DNA of 64,000 nucleotides from Ardenticatenaceae bacterium (GTDB lineage Bacteria > Chloroflexota > Anaerolineae > Promineifilales > Promineifilaceae), in assembly GCA_020634235.1 (NCBI GenBank), contig JACKCB010000006.1, forward strand, positions 147,174 to 211,173. The letters are read 5' to 3'. The position numbers and the translations under genes are program-made. This document shows, in pieces, positions 1 to 9,435 of this stretch. Under the pieces are notes generated by a model that was given only the letters and a program-made list of their open reading frames with translations, did not search any database and had not been told where the DNA came from. Position 1 is the first letter of the stretch, and each line of letters starts with the position of its first letter.

Positions 1-1
1 T

Positions 2-1612
2 AAGCTGCCCTTGCTGGGGGCGGTGGCCACGCGGCTGCCTAACCTGTTGGGCGGCCTGGCGGGTGAGGGGTTCCATGCCAACCAGGTGGCGGGCACGCTG
101 CTGCTCTTTGCGCCCCTGGCCGTGGCGTTGACGCTGGGGCTGCTGTTTTTCCCCCGGCCGGGTTCGGATGGGGCGCGCTGGCACCCGGCCGGGCGCTGGC
201 CGGCACGGCGCGGGCTTTTGCTGGGGCTGCTGGGGCTGGTGGCGCTCTTCTTGTTGGGCACGCTGCTGCTGACTCAGTCCCGCGGCGGGCTGCTGGGGCT
301 GGCCCTGGCCCTGGGGGTGCTGCTGCTGCTCATGGGGCGGCGCGGCTGGCTGCTGTTGGGCGTGGGCCTGGCGCTGGGGGTGGTGGGGCTGCTGCTGGTT
401 GGTCCCGGCCGGGTGGCCGACAGCCTGCTTTACGCCAACAACAGTTCGCTGCTTTATGGCCCGCTGGGGCTGCGGCTGCAAATCTGGCAGCGCGGCTGGC
501 AGGCGCTGGCCGATTTTCCCTTTACCGGGGTGGGGTTGGGTAGTTTTCGTTACCTGCTGGCCGAGTTTTACCCGCTGCCTGATCTGAAGGGGGCGGGGGT
601 GAATGTGGTGGACCTGGCCCACGCCCACAACCTCTTTTTGCAGACGGCGCTGGATTTGGGCTGGTTAGGTCTGGCTGCCTTTGCGCTGCTGTGGGGGGTG
701 GCGGTGGCCTGTTTGGGGCAGTTAGGGCGGCGTGTGGCGGCCTGGGACCGCTATTGGGTGTTGGGGTTGGCCGGTTCGCTGCTGGCTTACTTGCTCTACA
801 GCCTGACAGACGCGGTGGCGTTGGGGTCCCGGCCGGGGGTGGCTTTCTGGTTTTTGCTGGCCCTGATCATGGCCGCGGCTGGTGAGGCAGCTCCGCCGGC
901 CGGTGTGGCCCAGGTGCAGCGCCGGCAGCGCTGGCTGGCGGCCGGCGGCGCGCTGGCGTTGGTGCTGGGGCTGCTGGCGATTGCCTGGTGGCAGCGGCCG
1001 CCCAGCCTGGCCGTGAATCGGGTGGCAGTGGCGGCGGCACAAGGGGTGCTGGGTGGCGCTGCGCCGGGGGAGACCCCGGCCGGGCCGTGTGCGGTGAACT
1101 GGTATGTGGGGCTGTGGCGGCAGGCGGCGGGGGATGAACCCGGCCGGGATGCGGCCTGGCAGGCGCTGCTGGCGTGCAGCGATAACTACATTGCCTATAT
1201 GGCGCTGTTTGCGCCGGAGAATGGTTTGCTGGCGGCGCAGGCGGTGCAGGCGCAGCCGGGCAGCGCGGCGGCCTATTTCTGGCAGGCCAGCGTGCCGGGC
1301 ACCCCGCCTGAGGTCGCTGTGGCTGCCTTGCGTCAGGGGTTGCAACTGGCTCCTGGCGATGGCCTGCGCTGGCTGGCTCTGGGGGATTTGCTGCTGGCGG
1401 ATGACCCGCTGGCGGCGGTGGAGGCGTACCTGATGGCCTGCTTGAATGGCGACCCAGGGGGGAATGGTTGTTGGCGCGCCGGGCAAACGGCCGAGGCATT
1501 GGGCGATCCCACGGCGGCGCTGGCCTATTACCGGTTGTCGCGGGTGGATAAGGCGCTTGCCCGGGCAGGGCAGTTAGAGGCGAACGGCACGCCGCGGGGT
1601 GCGGACAAATAG
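2..1612 (+). CDS. O-antigen ligase / polymerase family protein with C-terminal TPR-like region (5' partial)
   Basis: The reading frame is already open at the left edge, so the true start lies outside; 536 residues are visible. Many Leu/Gly-rich membrane segments fill the first ~310 residues. A GEGFHANQVAG stretch resembles the GxFxNPNxxA region of Wzy_C proteins, and a long extracytoplasmic loop contains the AHAHNLFLQ motif followed by LGWLGL, typical of O-antigen ligases and polymerases. The last ~200 residues are soluble and Ala/Leu-rich with PAxAxxYF-like repeats, as in the TPR tails often found on such proteins. The likely role is polymerising or ligating lipid-linked glycan on the outer face of the membrane. 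It sits at the head of the glycan locus; a second family member is at 42061. Confidence 0.8.
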   Translation, partial: KLPLLGAVATRLPNLLGGLAGEGFHANQVAGTLLLFAPLAVALTLGLLFFPRPGSDGARWHPAGRWPARRGLLLGLLGLVALFLLGTLLLTQSRGGLLGLALALGVLLLLMGRRGWLLLGVGLALGVVGLLLVGPGRVADSLLYANNSSLLYGPLGLRLQIWQRGWQALADFPFTGVGLGSFRYLLAEFYPLPDLKGAGVNVVDLAHAHNLFLQTALDLGWLGLAAFALLWGVAVACLGQLGRRVAAWDRYWVLGLAGSLLAYLLYSLTDAVALGSRPGVAFWFLLALIMAAAGEAAPPAGVAQVQRRQRWLAAGGALALVLGLLAIAWWQRPPSLAVNRVAVAAAQGVLGGAAPGETPAGPCAVNWYVGLWRQAAGDEPGRDAAWQALLACSDNYIAYMALFAPENGLLAAQAVQAQPGSAAAYFWQASVPGTPPEVAVAALRQGLQLAPGDGLRWLALGDLLLADDPLAAVEAYLMACLNGDPGGNGCWRAGQTAEALGDPTAALAYYRLSRVDKALARAGQLEANGTPRGADK

Positions 1613-1654
1613 GCCGGCGGCCTGTTTTCTGACCCCAGGGTACCGTGTGCCTGT

Positions 1655-1683
1655 TTGCGATAGTTTGTGGCGCTCTATATAAT
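1655..1683 (+). promoter_or_regulatory. Sigma70-type promoter upstream of the 1804 lipoprotein gene
   Basis: A TTGCGA -35 box (1655-1660) and a perfect TATAAT -10 box (1678-1683) are separated by exactly 17 bp, predicting transcription from about 1690. It lies in an AT-richer pocket of an otherwise GC-rich gap and leaves a leader of about 114 nt before the ATG at 1804. Confidence 0.7.
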
Positions 1684-1702
1684 GGAACATTGGCTTGTTG
1701 GT

Positions 1703-1741
1703 TTCTTGACCCGGCCGGGGAACAGTCTTCCTGGTCAAGAA
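1703..1741. repeat. 9-bp inverted repeat in the leader of the lipoprotein gene
   Basis: TTCTTGACC (1703-1711) is perfectly complementary to GGTCAAGAA (1733-1741) across a 21-nt loop that contains a CCGGCCGG palindrome. It begins about 13 nt after the predicted transcription start, so it could be an operator or an RNA hairpin in the leader. There is no U-tract, so it is not a classical terminator. Confidence 0.5.
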
Positions 1742-1803
1742 GGTTGTGGATTGTACCCCGGCCCTTAAGGTTGGTTGACGGTCCTGTTGGCGTGCGCGGC
1801 TCT

Positions 1804-2652
1804 ATGAAGTATTTTTATTTGTTTGCCCTTATGCTATTGCTCTCGCTGCTGGTTGGCTGTGGCCAGCCGGAGGAGGATGTGCTGCTGCCGGCGGGCACGG
1901 TGGCTTCGTTGGGTCTGCCTACCGTGGCTATAAAGACGGCGACTGACCCGGCCGGGGGCACGGCCACCCCGTTCCCCACGTCAACGCCGCAAGCGCCGAA
2001 GTTTACGCCCCGTCCTACGGTGACGTTGGTGCCCGGTGGGGTGGTTTCTGGTGGCGTGGCGTCTGGCGGTGGCGGTGATCGCGATCCCGGCCGGGGCGAT
2101 TCCGGCGGCGCTTCCCCTACAAAAGAAGTCCGGCCAACGGCCGCCACCGATGAATGCAAAACCAACTGCGGCGACGACGGCGGCAGCAGCGGTGGTGGTG
2201 GGCGCGGCGGTTCAGACGCCGACAGCACGCCTACGGCTGCCACCGCACCCGTCTTTGGCGGCACCCCCATCCGTGATTTCACCAGCAGTGAATTTGTTTC
2301 CGCCCTGGAACAAGTTCGCGACTCCTTCCGCAGCTTCAACGCTGACTGGCCGGCCATTCTGACCGGCGCTCGCCAACAAAATCCTGGTGATTGTGACTCC
2401 TATCAGGGCTGGTACCGGTTGTGGACGAGGAACGCCCCCGGCTTCAACAGCGTGCCCTCACGTTGGGAAGCACTCTATGTGGAATACCGGCTTCTGCTGC
2501 AAAGCGCAGTTACTGTTACCACAGACGTGCGTGTCCAATGTGGCCTGAATGCCGGCCCTTACGAAACAGGGCAGGACGCGGTGGCCTTCTTCGCCACCGC
2601 CTACCCGCGCATCGAACAAATGGTTGTCGAAGCGTACCAGAACCAGCGCTAG
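1804..2652 (+). CDS. Putative lipoprotein, function unknown
   Basis: A 282-residue protein. The longer frame from 1645 overlaps the promoter, so the ATG at 1804 is preferred; it gives a textbook signal peptide (MKYFYLF, a Leu-rich core, then lipobox LVGC). After the Cys, a ~140-residue Thr/Pro/Gly/Ser-rich low-complexity linker leads to a ~130-residue C-terminal domain with two Cys (near GDCD and VQCG) that may form a disulfide. I recognise no family. It should be anchored to the outer face of a membrane and has its own promoter, set apart from the ABC exporter downstream. Confidence 0.7.
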   Translation: MKYFYLFALMLLLSLLVGCGQPEEDVLLPAGTVASLGLPTVAIKTATDPAGGTATPFPTSTPQAPKFTPRPTVTLVPGGVVSGGVASGGGGDRDPGRGDSGGASPTKEVRPTAATDECKTNCGDDGGSSGGGGRGGSDADSTPTAATAPVFGGTPIRDFTSSEFVSALEQVRDSFRSFNADWPAILTGARQQNPGDCDSYQGWYRLWTRNAPGFNSVPSRWEALYVEYRLLLQSAVTVTTDVRVQCGLNAGPYETGQDAVAFFATAYPRIEQMVVEAYQNQR

Positions 2653-2686
2653 CAGGCCGCCTGCCCCCCTGGCGGCAAGTTGCTAG
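2649..2686 (+). terminator. Hairpin at the end of the lipoprotein gene
   Basis: CTAGCA (2649-2654) pairs with TGCTAG (2681-2686), and GCCGCC (2656-2661) pairs with GGCGGC (2671-2676) around a C-rich loop. The stop codon lies in the stem. No U-tract follows, so termination is only a possibility. The remainder of the gap to 2890 shows no convincing promoter. Confidence 0.4.
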
Positions 2687-2889
2687 AGGGCTTCCCCTGC
2701 TGTTAGTGCGGTGCAAAAGTCCCCAGCCAGATAGCTAAATGCCCGGCTGTCTGTTATCCTTTTGCGTCTTCAGCGAGCAGATGCCGTTGGCTGATGGCCG
2801 CGCTGGTCAAAGCAAACTCTAGAAATAGACATAATCATTGAGATGTGTCGAAAGGGCGGAGCTTACCCGCCGGGACAAAGAATTAGCAC

Positions 2890-3738
2890 ATGGCAACAGA
2901 AACGCAGCAGTTTGTCTCTAAAGACTGGACCATTCTCAAAAATCGTCCTGGCTGGCAGGCGCTAAACCTGCGGGAACTTTGGCAATATCGCGATCTCCTT
3001 TACTTCTTGGTGTGGCGCGATATCAAGTCCCGTTATGCGCAGTCGGTGTTGGGCGTGGGTTGGGCCATCATCCAGCCGGTTTTTAACATGCTGGTCTTCA
3101 CCATCATTTTCGGCAACCTGGCCAGCGTCAGTTCAGATGGCGTCCCCTACGCCATCTTCAACTTTGCTGCCCTGGTGCCCTGGACCTATTTCGCGAACGC
3201 CCTGAGCGGTGCAGCTACCAGCCTGGTCACCTCGTCATCAATGATCAGCAAAGTCTATTTTCCGCGCCTGCTCATTCCGCTGGCCCCGGCATTGGGTAAG
3301 CTGGTCGACTTTGCTATTGCCATGGCCATCCTGCTGCTGCTCGTGGTCTGGTTCCAGGTGACGCCTAATCTAAATGTGCTGGCACTGCCGCTGTTGGTAC
3401 TGATCATGGTCCTGGCGGCCAGTGGGGCGGGCATGTGGCTTACCGCCCTCTCAATTCAATATCGCGACATCAGTTATGCCCTGAGCTTCATCATTCAGAT
3501 GCTCATGTATGCGTCTCCGGTGGTTTACCCGGCCAGCAGCGTCCCGGCGCAGTTCCGGCTGCTGTATGGCATCAACCCGATGGTGGGGGTTATTGAGGGT
3601 TTTCGCTCAGCGTTTCTGAGCACCAACCCCATGCCCTGGGATCTGATTCTGGTGGCCGGACTGTCGGCTCTATTCCTTAGCGTTTCTGGTGCTTTTTATT
3701 TCCGGCGCATGGAGCGCATTTTTGCCGATGTGGCTTGA
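2890..3738 (+). CDS. wzm: ABC-2 type polysaccharide export permease (Wzm/TagG-like)
   Basis: 282 residues, the usual length for the family. An N-terminal cytoplasmic stretch carries LRELWQYRDLLYFLVWRDIKSRYAQ, the interface region typical of Wzm/TagG permeases (shown here in part: LWQYRDLL, WRDIKSRYAQ). About six membrane segments follow, with MLMYASPVVYP and INPMVGVIEGFR near the end, both hallmarks of this family. It should form the channel that exports an undecaprenyl-linked glycan with the ATPase encoded 54 bp downstream. Confidence 0.92.
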   Translation: MATETQQFVSKDWTILKNRPGWQALNLRELWQYRDLLYFLVWRDIKSRYAQSVLGVGWAIIQPVFNMLVFTIIFGNLASVSSDGVPYAIFNFAALVPWTYFANALSGAATSLVTSSSMISKVYFPRLLIPLAPALGKLVDFAIAMAILLLLVVWFQVTPNLNVLALPLLVLIMVLAASGAGMWLTALSIQYRDISYALSFIIQMLMYASPVVYPASSVPAQFRLLYGINPMVGVIEGFRSAFLSTNPMPWDLILVAGLSALFLSVSGAFYFRRMERIFADVA

Positions 3739-3792
3739 TCTGAAGAGGGAGAATGAGGCAGTTGGGGTGGCCCGCTGCCACAGGTTTAATTC

Positions 3793-5079
3793 ATGAGTGA
3801 TACGGTTATCATTGTCGAAGATCTGTCCAAGCGGTACCGCATTGGTATGGTGGAAGCGCGGCACGATACGCTGACCGGTACGGTGATTGCCTGGGTCAAA
3901 CAGCCGGCCCGCAACCTGAGGAATCTGCGCCGCCTGGCCCGGTTCGACGAAGCGGATTCGCCGGACGTGGTGTGGGCCTTGAAGGATGTGAATTTTGCCG
4001 TGCAGCAAGGCGAAGTGGTGGGCATTGTGGGGCGTAACGGAGCTGGCAAGAGCACACTGCTGAAGATATTGTCGCAGATTACGGAACCAACCCGCGGCGA
4101 GGCACGCATTCGTGGCCGGGTGGCCAGCCTGCTAGAGGTGGGCACCGGCTTTCACCCGGAACTCACCGGCCGGGAGAACGTCTACCTCAATGGGACCATC
4201 CTGGGCATGCGCAAAGCGGAGATTGACCGCAAATTTGCAGAGATCGTTGAATTCTCCGGCATCACGGATTACCTGGACACCCCCGTCAAGCGCTATTCGT
4301 CTGGGATGCGCGTGCGGCTGGCCTTCTCTGTGGCTGCCCACCTGGACCCGGAAGTGCTGCTGATTGACGAGGTGTTGGCGGTGGGGGATGCGGAGTTCCA
4401 GCGCAAATGCCTGGGGAAAATGAGCAATGTCGCCCAATCCGGCCGGACGGTCCTGTTTGTGAGCCATAACATGGCCGCAGTGCGGGTATTATGCGGGCGC
4501 ACCGTCTACCTGGAACGCGGCCAGGTGGTGGAAGTTGGTCCCACGGCCGAGGTGATTAACAGCTATCTGGCCAGTGCCGGGGGCATTGGCGAGGTCCGGC
4601 GGCGCGAAGGCTACAATCGCAGTGCCCCGATCATTATTGAGCAGGCGGCACTGCAGAGGCTGGAGTATCTGCCCAACGGGCGCACCCAGGTGGAGATTGC
4701 CCTGACCTGTTATGCGGAAGAAGTGATGCCCTTCACCGTGGAGTGGATTCTGACCACCATGATGGGGCAGCAGTTGGCTTATGGCAGCCCGCAGCACCTG
4801 CAGCATGAGAGCCTGCTTTCCCCGGTGGGGCGTTTCAATATCCGCCTCGTCGTGCGTGACATGCCCCTGGCCATCGGTCGCTACTACTTCGACTTCCGGC
4901 TGAGCAATTTACCTACCAGGCAGGTGTATGACAGCTTTGAGCAGGCGGTTGTCTTCGATGTGGAGACGTTTGATCCTTACCAAAAGGGGCGCGGCTACCG
5001 TGGTCGCTTTGGTTCCTTCCACTTCCCCGACGAGTTTGTGATTACCCAAAGCCTGGAGCTGGAGCCGGCGCTGCCGTAA
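3793..5079 (+). CDS. wzt: ABC transporter ATPase for polysaccharide export (Wzt-like) with C-terminal domain
   Basis: 428 residues. Walker A GRNGAGKST at 80-88, signature YSSGMRVRL at 168-176 and Walker B LLIDEVLAVGD at 189-199 are all intact. The extended N-terminus before the core ATPase and the ~165-residue C-terminal extension (from about residue 260) match Wzt/TagH types; in Wzt the extension is a beta-sandwich that reads the terminal modification of the glycan before export. Here the cluster's sulfo-, methyl- or acyl-groups are candidate signals (inference). Pairs with the permease just upstream. Confidence 0.92.
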   Translation: MSDTVIIVEDLSKRYRIGMVEARHDTLTGTVIAWVKQPARNLRNLRRLARFDEADSPDVVWALKDVNFAVQQGEVVGIVGRNGAGKSTLLKILSQITEPTRGEARIRGRVASLLEVGTGFHPELTGRENVYLNGTILGMRKAEIDRKFAEIVEFSGITDYLDTPVKRYSSGMRVRLAFSVAAHLDPEVLLIDEVLAVGDAEFQRKCLGKMSNVAQSGRTVLFVSHNMAAVRVLCGRTVYLERGQVVEVGPTAEVINSYLASAGGIGEVRRREGYNRSAPIIIEQAALQRLEYLPNGRTQVEIALTCYAEEVMPFTVEWILTTMMGQQLAYGSPQHLQHESLLSPVGRFNIRLVVRDMPLAIGRYYFDFRLSNLPTRQVYDSFEQAVVFDVETFDPYQKGRGYRGRFGSFHFPDEFVITQSLELEPALP

Positions 5080-5098
5080 CCGGCCGGGACCACCCCCT

Positions 5099-5977
5099 AT
5101 GACCGTTAACCAGACACCCACCCCCCTGGCCACCGCCGTCATCTGCCATTACAACCCAACCCTGAACGCTTACCTGCGCCACCTGGTTTGCCTGTGCGTC
5201 GCGTCTTTGCAGAAGATTCCCGACGAGGCCCTGCAAATCTTCGTCTGCGATGGCAGCCCCCGGCCGGACCCCTTTGTCGCCGAAAGCCTGGCCATTTACG
5301 ACAACGTGCGCTACCTACACGCCGGCCGGCAGCTCTCCTTTGGCGAGACCTACAACCTGGGTATTCAGGCCGCTGAGACCCCCTATGTGGTCCTGCTGGC
5401 CAACGATGTCCTCATCTCCGCCAAGCAGGTCCGGCGGCTGGTGAAAGAGCTGCGCGGAGACGTGACCTGTGCCGTGCCCTACCTGAACCGCGCCGACTAC
5501 GCCACCCAGATCAGCCGGCGCTGGCGCGTGCCCCGTCGCAGCTACCCCGCCAGCATGACCATTAACGTTAATGCTTTTGTACGCGAGGCGCTGGCGGCCA
5601 TTGGCAATGTGCCCGAGGCGCTCACCGGCTGCTACAACGACGCGGTCATCTTTCATCGCTTACGGCAGCGCGGGCAGCGCATTGCCCTGGTTAATGTGGG
5701 CGAAGTAGACCATTTGCGGGCCATTACGCGGCGCATTGCCACAAACCTGGCCTGTGCCCAGGACCTGGCCCAGGCGGCGGCGTTGGAACCGGCCCTGTTT
5801 GCTGGGGTGCAGCCGCAAAGCCGCAACGGTTGGGCACGGATGTATGCTAACGCCTCGCAGCGCCGGCTGCCCGGCCTGCTGTGGCGGCTGCTCAGTCTGC
5901 TGCCCTGGAAGCTAAGCGAGCAGCACGGCCTGGGTTACCTGGTGGCCTGGCTGGAACCCTATCTATCGATGCGTTAA
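5099..5977 (+). CDS. Glycosyltransferase family 2-like protein
   Basis: 292 residues. AVICHYNPT near the N-terminus, the nucleotide-binding VCDGS at about residue 48, and a LLANDVLIS stretch at about 100 (place of the DxD-type motif) fit a GT-A glycosyltransferase. A C-terminal amphipathic region follows. It begins 19 bp after the exporter ATPase and is probably co-transcribed. Donor and acceptor cannot be read from sequence. Confidence 0.8.
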   Translation: MTVNQTPTPLATAVICHYNPTLNAYLRHLVCLCVASLQKIPDEALQIFVCDGSPRPDPFVAESLAIYDNVRYLHAGRQLSFGETYNLGIQAAETPYVVLLANDVLISAKQVRRLVKELRGDVTCAVPYLNRADYATQISRRWRVPRRSYPASMTINVNAFVREALAAIGNVPEALTGCYNDAVIFHRLRQRGQRIALVNVGEVDHLRAITRRIATNLACAQDLAQAAALEPALFAGVQPQSRNGWARMYANASQRRLPGLLWRLLSLLPWKLSEQHGLGYLVAWLEPYLSMR

Positions 5978-6008
5978 CACGGGCGCACGTTCAAAGGTGG
6001 TTTTGTTG

Positions 6009-6908
6009 ATGCCCTGGTGGTTGGTTCTTTTGCTGGTTGGCCTGGCTTTTGTGGCTGGGGCGGGCGTGGCGATGGTGGTGCTGCGGCAGCGCCGGCAGCA
6101 GCGCCGGCCGGGCCCCGGCCGGGACCGCAAAAGAAGTACCGCCTATGAAAGCGTCTACCCCCTGCCCATCCCTGTGTTTCGGAGCCTGGTGGCTCACCTG
6201 GCCCAGCAAAAAGCGGCCACCCGGCCGGGGCAGTTCACCGCCCAGGATGGCGAAGACGTGCTGCTGGCCGAGCTGTTCGGCTACAAAACAGACGGCTTTT
6301 TCATTGAAATCGGCGCCTACGACGGCCTGTACCTGAGCAACAGCTACTTCTTCGAGCAGTTGGGCTGGCGCGGCCTGCTGGTAGAGCCGCTGCCGGAAAA
6401 GGCCGCGGCCTGCCGCCGCAACCGGCCGGGCAGCATCGTCATAGAAGCCGCTTTGGGCCGCCAGCCCGGCACCGCCACCCTAACCGAGGTGCTAGACGGC
6501 GGCGCGCGCGAAGACGTCCTCTCCTACATTGGCGGCAACGAGCAAATTGCGGGCAAGCTGGCGCGCCTGAACACCCAAACCCGCAGCTACCAGGTTGCCG
6601 TAAAGAGCTTTCCGCAGGTAATGGCCGAAGCCGGTCACCGGCCGGGGATGGCCATCGACTTCATCTCCATCGACTGCGAAGGCATGGACCTGGAAATCTT
6701 GCAGACGATCGACCTGGACCAGTGGCAGCCGCGCATCTTCGTCCTGGAATCTGCCGGCGAGGCGGCCACCGCCTACTTACAGCAGCACGGCTACGCGCCT
6801 ATGCTGCGCATTCGCGCCAACATCCTCTACAGCCGCCAGCCGGCCGACCAGGCGACCCTCTCCGTGCGTGGCTACTGGCACGCACTGGGTGTAACCGCGG
6901 CCGGTTAG
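6009..6908 (+). CDS. FkbM family methyltransferase, membrane-anchored
   Basis: 299 residues from ATG 6009, chosen over GTG 5997 because AAAGGTGG (5993-6000) sits 8 nt upstream. One N-terminal membrane segment (WWLVLLLVGLAFVAG) and a basic linker precede the SAM-binding core: FIEIGAYDG, LLVEPLPEK and SIDCEGMDLEIL are diagnostic of FkbM methyltransferases. It probably O-methylates a sugar of the exported glycan, working at the inner face of the membrane. Confidence 0.88.
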   Translation: MPWWLVLLLVGLAFVAGAGVAMVVLRQRRQQRRPGPGRDRKRSTAYESVYPLPIPVFRSLVAHLAQQKAATRPGQFTAQDGEDVLLAELFGYKTDGFFIEIGAYDGLYLSNSYFFEQLGWRGLLVEPLPEKAAACRRNRPGSIVIEAALGRQPGTATLTEVLDGGAREDVLSYIGGNEQIAGKLARLNTQTRSYQVAVKSFPQVMAEAGHRPGMAIDFISIDCEGMDLEILQTIDLDQWQPRIFVLESAGEAATAYLQQHGYAPMLRIRANILYSRQPADQATLSVRGYWHALGVTAAG

Positions 6909-6960
6909 ACCACTCGTCGCCGGCCACCTTTCCCCGTTTTTGCATTACACCCCCAAGAAT

Positions 6961-7770
6961 ATGCAGCCCCTCAAAGCCATAAAAAAGCGCGCCCGCCTCG
7001 TCCAGCAGAAGCTAGACCAGCGCCTGAACCTGCGCGGTGAGTTTGTGTCCCGGGCGACCCGGCCGGGGGACATCTTCCTGGTTTCGTACCCCAAATCGGG
7101 CAACACCTGGGTGCGCTTCCTGCTAGCCAACCTGCTGTGGCAGGATCAGCTAACGGTTGATTTTCGCAGTATCAACGCCCTGGTACCGCCGGTGACCGTG
7201 CTGCACCGCCACGGCCAACTGCCACCGCCCCGCCTGGTGAAAAGCCACGCTCCCTTCCAGCCAACCTACCCGCGCACCATCTACTTGCTGCGCGATGGCC
7301 GCGACACGATGGTTTCCTACTATCATTACGAACTAAAGCGCGGCACGCTGCCCCCAGAAACAACCCTGGCCGACTACCTGCGCCGCACTGACCACTGGCC
7401 CTGCCCCTGGGCAACACACGTCGCCTCCTGGCTGGATGCCGGCCTCCCGGCCGGGCGGCTCCTTCTGCTGCGTTACGAGACGATGAAACAAGACCCGGCC
7501 GGGGTGCTGCAACAGATGCTCGATTTCATTGGCCTGACCGCCACCCCGGCGCAGATTGCCCAGGCGGTGGACAACGCCTCCTTCGACGCCATGCGTCGCC
7601 TGGAAGCCCAGTCTGGCGGGCCGCGCAGCATGGCCCACAGCGGTTTCATTCGCCGCGGCCAGGCCGGCGGCTGGCGCGATGAGTTGGGGACAGCCGAGCG
7701 CGATATCCTGAAACCGCAAATGAACGACATGCTCATCCGCCTGGGCTACGCCAGCGACGGAGCGTGGTGA
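6961..7770 (+). CDS. Sulfotransferase domain protein (1)
   Basis: 269 residues from ATG 6961 (an upstream TTG at 6940 adds seven residues). The 5'-phosphosulfate loop VSYPKSGNTW is at 41-50 and the 3'-phosphate-binding segment LLRDGRDTMVSYY at 109-121, so PAPS-dependent sulfotransfer is likely. KSHAPF at about 94 is the usual catalytic-side motif. First of four tandem sulfotransferase-like genes, with a 1-bp gap to the next. Confidence 0.9.
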   Translation: MQPLKAIKKRARLVQQKLDQRLNLRGEFVSRATRPGDIFLVSYPKSGNTWVRFLLANLLWQDQLTVDFRSINALVPPVTVLHRHGQLPPPRLVKSHAPFQPTYPRTIYLLRDGRDTMVSYYHYELKRGTLPPETTLADYLRRTDHWPCPWATHVASWLDAGLPAGRLLLLRYETMKQDPAGVLQQMLDFIGLTATPAQIAQAVDNASFDAMRRLEAQSGGPRSMAHSGFIRRGQAGGWRDELGTAERDILKPQMNDMLIRLGYASDGAW

Positions 7771-7771
7771 G

Positions 7772-8581
7772 ATGACACTGATCATCTGCAACGGCATGAA
7801 CCGCTCCGGCTCCACCCTGCAATACAACCTGGTGCGCGGCCTGCTGGCGCAGACCGGCCGGGGCCAGGCCCAGGGCTTCATCCTGCCCGAACAACTGGCC
7901 GAGGCCGCCCCCCAGCTAGCCCAATGGGCCGCCGCCGCCGATTACCACCTGGTGAAGATGCACGACCTGCCTCCCCAGGCCGCCGGCTGGCTGGCCGCCG
8001 GGCAGTTGTGGGTCTGCTACATCTACCGCGACATCCGCCAGGTGGCGGCCTCCTACCGGCGCGTCTGGCAGACGCCGGGCGACAAGCTGCTGGCCGAGCT
8101 GGACCAGGCCGTGGCCAATTATGACGCTGTGAAACGGCTGCCGGTCCCCGGCCGGGTCCTGTGCCAGCGTTATGAGCAAGTGACCGGCGACCTGGCCGCC
8201 GCCACCCAGGAGCTGGCCACCTTCCTGGGGCTGGCCCCCACCCCGGCCGATGTGCGGCACATTGTGCAAGAATGCTCGCCTGAGAATATGCAGCGCGTGG
8301 TACGCCGGCTGGAGTGGAAGCTGCGCCTGCAGACCACGACCGGCAAGGTAACGCGCCGCACGCTGCGCCTGCTGCGCCTGCGCCGCCTGGAAGCGCGGCT
8401 AAAGGCGCGGGCGCTGGCCCGCCGGCAAGCCCAGGCCAAGCGGCGCATCGACGACCAGACGCTGCTCCATCCCGGCCACCTGGGGCCGGCCGGTGCCGCC
8501 CCGGCGTTAACGCCGGCCGAACTGGCCGCCATCACCGACCGTTATCGCGCCTGGCTGCAGGAGGCCGGCTACCCATGCTAA
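7772..8581 (+). CDS. Sulfotransferase-like protein (2)
   Basis: 269 residues. NGMNRSGSTLQYNLV at 7-21 is a P-loop-like phosphosulfate site, and YIYRDIRQVAASY at 83-95 matches the 3'-phosphate-binding segment. The C-terminal third (from about 180) is Arg/Leu-rich and probably helical. Sequence divergence from its neighbours suggests a different acceptor. It overlaps the next gene by 7 bp. Confidence 0.8.
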   Translation: MTLIICNGMNRSGSTLQYNLVRGLLAQTGRGQAQGFILPEQLAEAAPQLAQWAAAADYHLVKMHDLPPQAAGWLAAGQLWVCYIYRDIRQVAASYRRVWQTPGDKLLAELDQAVANYDAVKRLPVPGRVLCQRYEQVTGDLAAATQELATFLGLAPTPADVRHIVQECSPENMQRVVRRLEWKLRLQTTTGKVTRRTLRLLRLRRLEARLKARALARRQAQAKRRIDDQTLLHPGHLGPAGAAPALTPAELAAITDRYRAWLQEAGYPC

Positions 8582-9435
8582 AGAAACTGCGCCGCCAGTC
8601 CCCACCTTCCAGGGAAGAGCGCTGGCAAAATCCGGCGCTCGCCCGCCTGGCCAGCCTGCCGCCCACCCCCGGCCGGGCCTACCGCTTCATCTTTGTCGTT
8701 GGGGCCTCCGGTTCGGGCACCACCCTGCTAACGCGCATCCTCAGCGCCCCGGCCGGGACGGTCTGCCTGGGTGGCAAATATTGGACCGTGCCGGAAGCGG
8801 ATCGTGAAGCGTGGCAGCTCATGAAGCTGTTCAACTGGATCATCACCATCTTGTGGGACCGGCGGGCCAGCCTGGATGATTGGCAGCGAGCGCGCCAGGC
8901 GCTGCCCACGGTGCTAGACGCCTTCCTGCGCCAGCCGGCCTACGCCGGCCACAGCCACGTCATCTACAAGCGCTCAGCCCCCTTCAACCCCGGCGATCAG
9001 TTCCGTCCGGACCTGCACGACCTGTTTGCCCTGCTGCCCGATGTGGGCGTGGTGGCCATCTACCGCGACCCCTGCGCCTCGACTTACTCCTCCTGGCGGC
9101 GCGACTTCATGCCCGACCTGCACCAGATGGCCGTGGTCTGCGAGGAGCAGCTAACTTATTTGTCGGCGCAGTTGGCCAGCCTGCCACCAGCCGACCGTTT
9201 TGTGCTGCCCTATGAGGCGTTTTGCCGGCAGCCGGACGCCTGGCTGCCGGGGCTGGCCGATTTTTGCCGGCTGCCCTCAGACGCTTTGCAGGCGGCGGTG
9301 GTGCAGGCCCAGGTAACCCCGGCCGGGCACGACAAATGGCAGCAGGAGCTGGACCCGGCCGGGCAGCAGTTCCTGACCCAGTTCTTCTCTGAGCGCCGCC
9401 GCCAGCAGTGGCCGCTGCTGCGGAGCAATGCCTGA
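8575..9435 (+). CDS. Sulfotransferase-like protein (3)
   Basis: 286 residues from ATG 8575, which overlaps the previous stop (ATGCTAA). A frame extending back to 8314 lies wholly inside the previous gene and is not used. FVVGASGSGTTLL at about 40-52 is the phosphosulfate loop, and VVAIYRDPCASTYSS is the second nucleotide-binding segment. It lies between two other sulfotransferase-like genes and is translationally coupled to both. Confidence 0.82.
   Translation: MLKKLRRQSPPSREERWQNPALARLASLPPTPGRAYRFIFVVGASGSGTTLLTRILSAPAGTVCLGGKYWTVPEADREAWQLMKLFNWIITILWDRRASLDDWQRARQALPTVLDAFLRQPAYAGHSHVIYKRSAPFNPGDQFRPDLHDLFALLPDVGVVAIYRDPCASTYSSWRRDFMPDLHQMAVVCEEQLTYLSAQLASLPPADRFVLPYEAFCRQPDAWLPGLADFCRLPSDALQAAVVQAQVTPAGHDKWQQELDPAGQQFLTQFFSERRRQQWPLLRSNA

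Noticed and set aside
2653..2889. Promoter for the ABC exporter genes
   Set aside because: CATAAT at 2829 is the best -10 candidate, but no -35 lies at a workable spacing.
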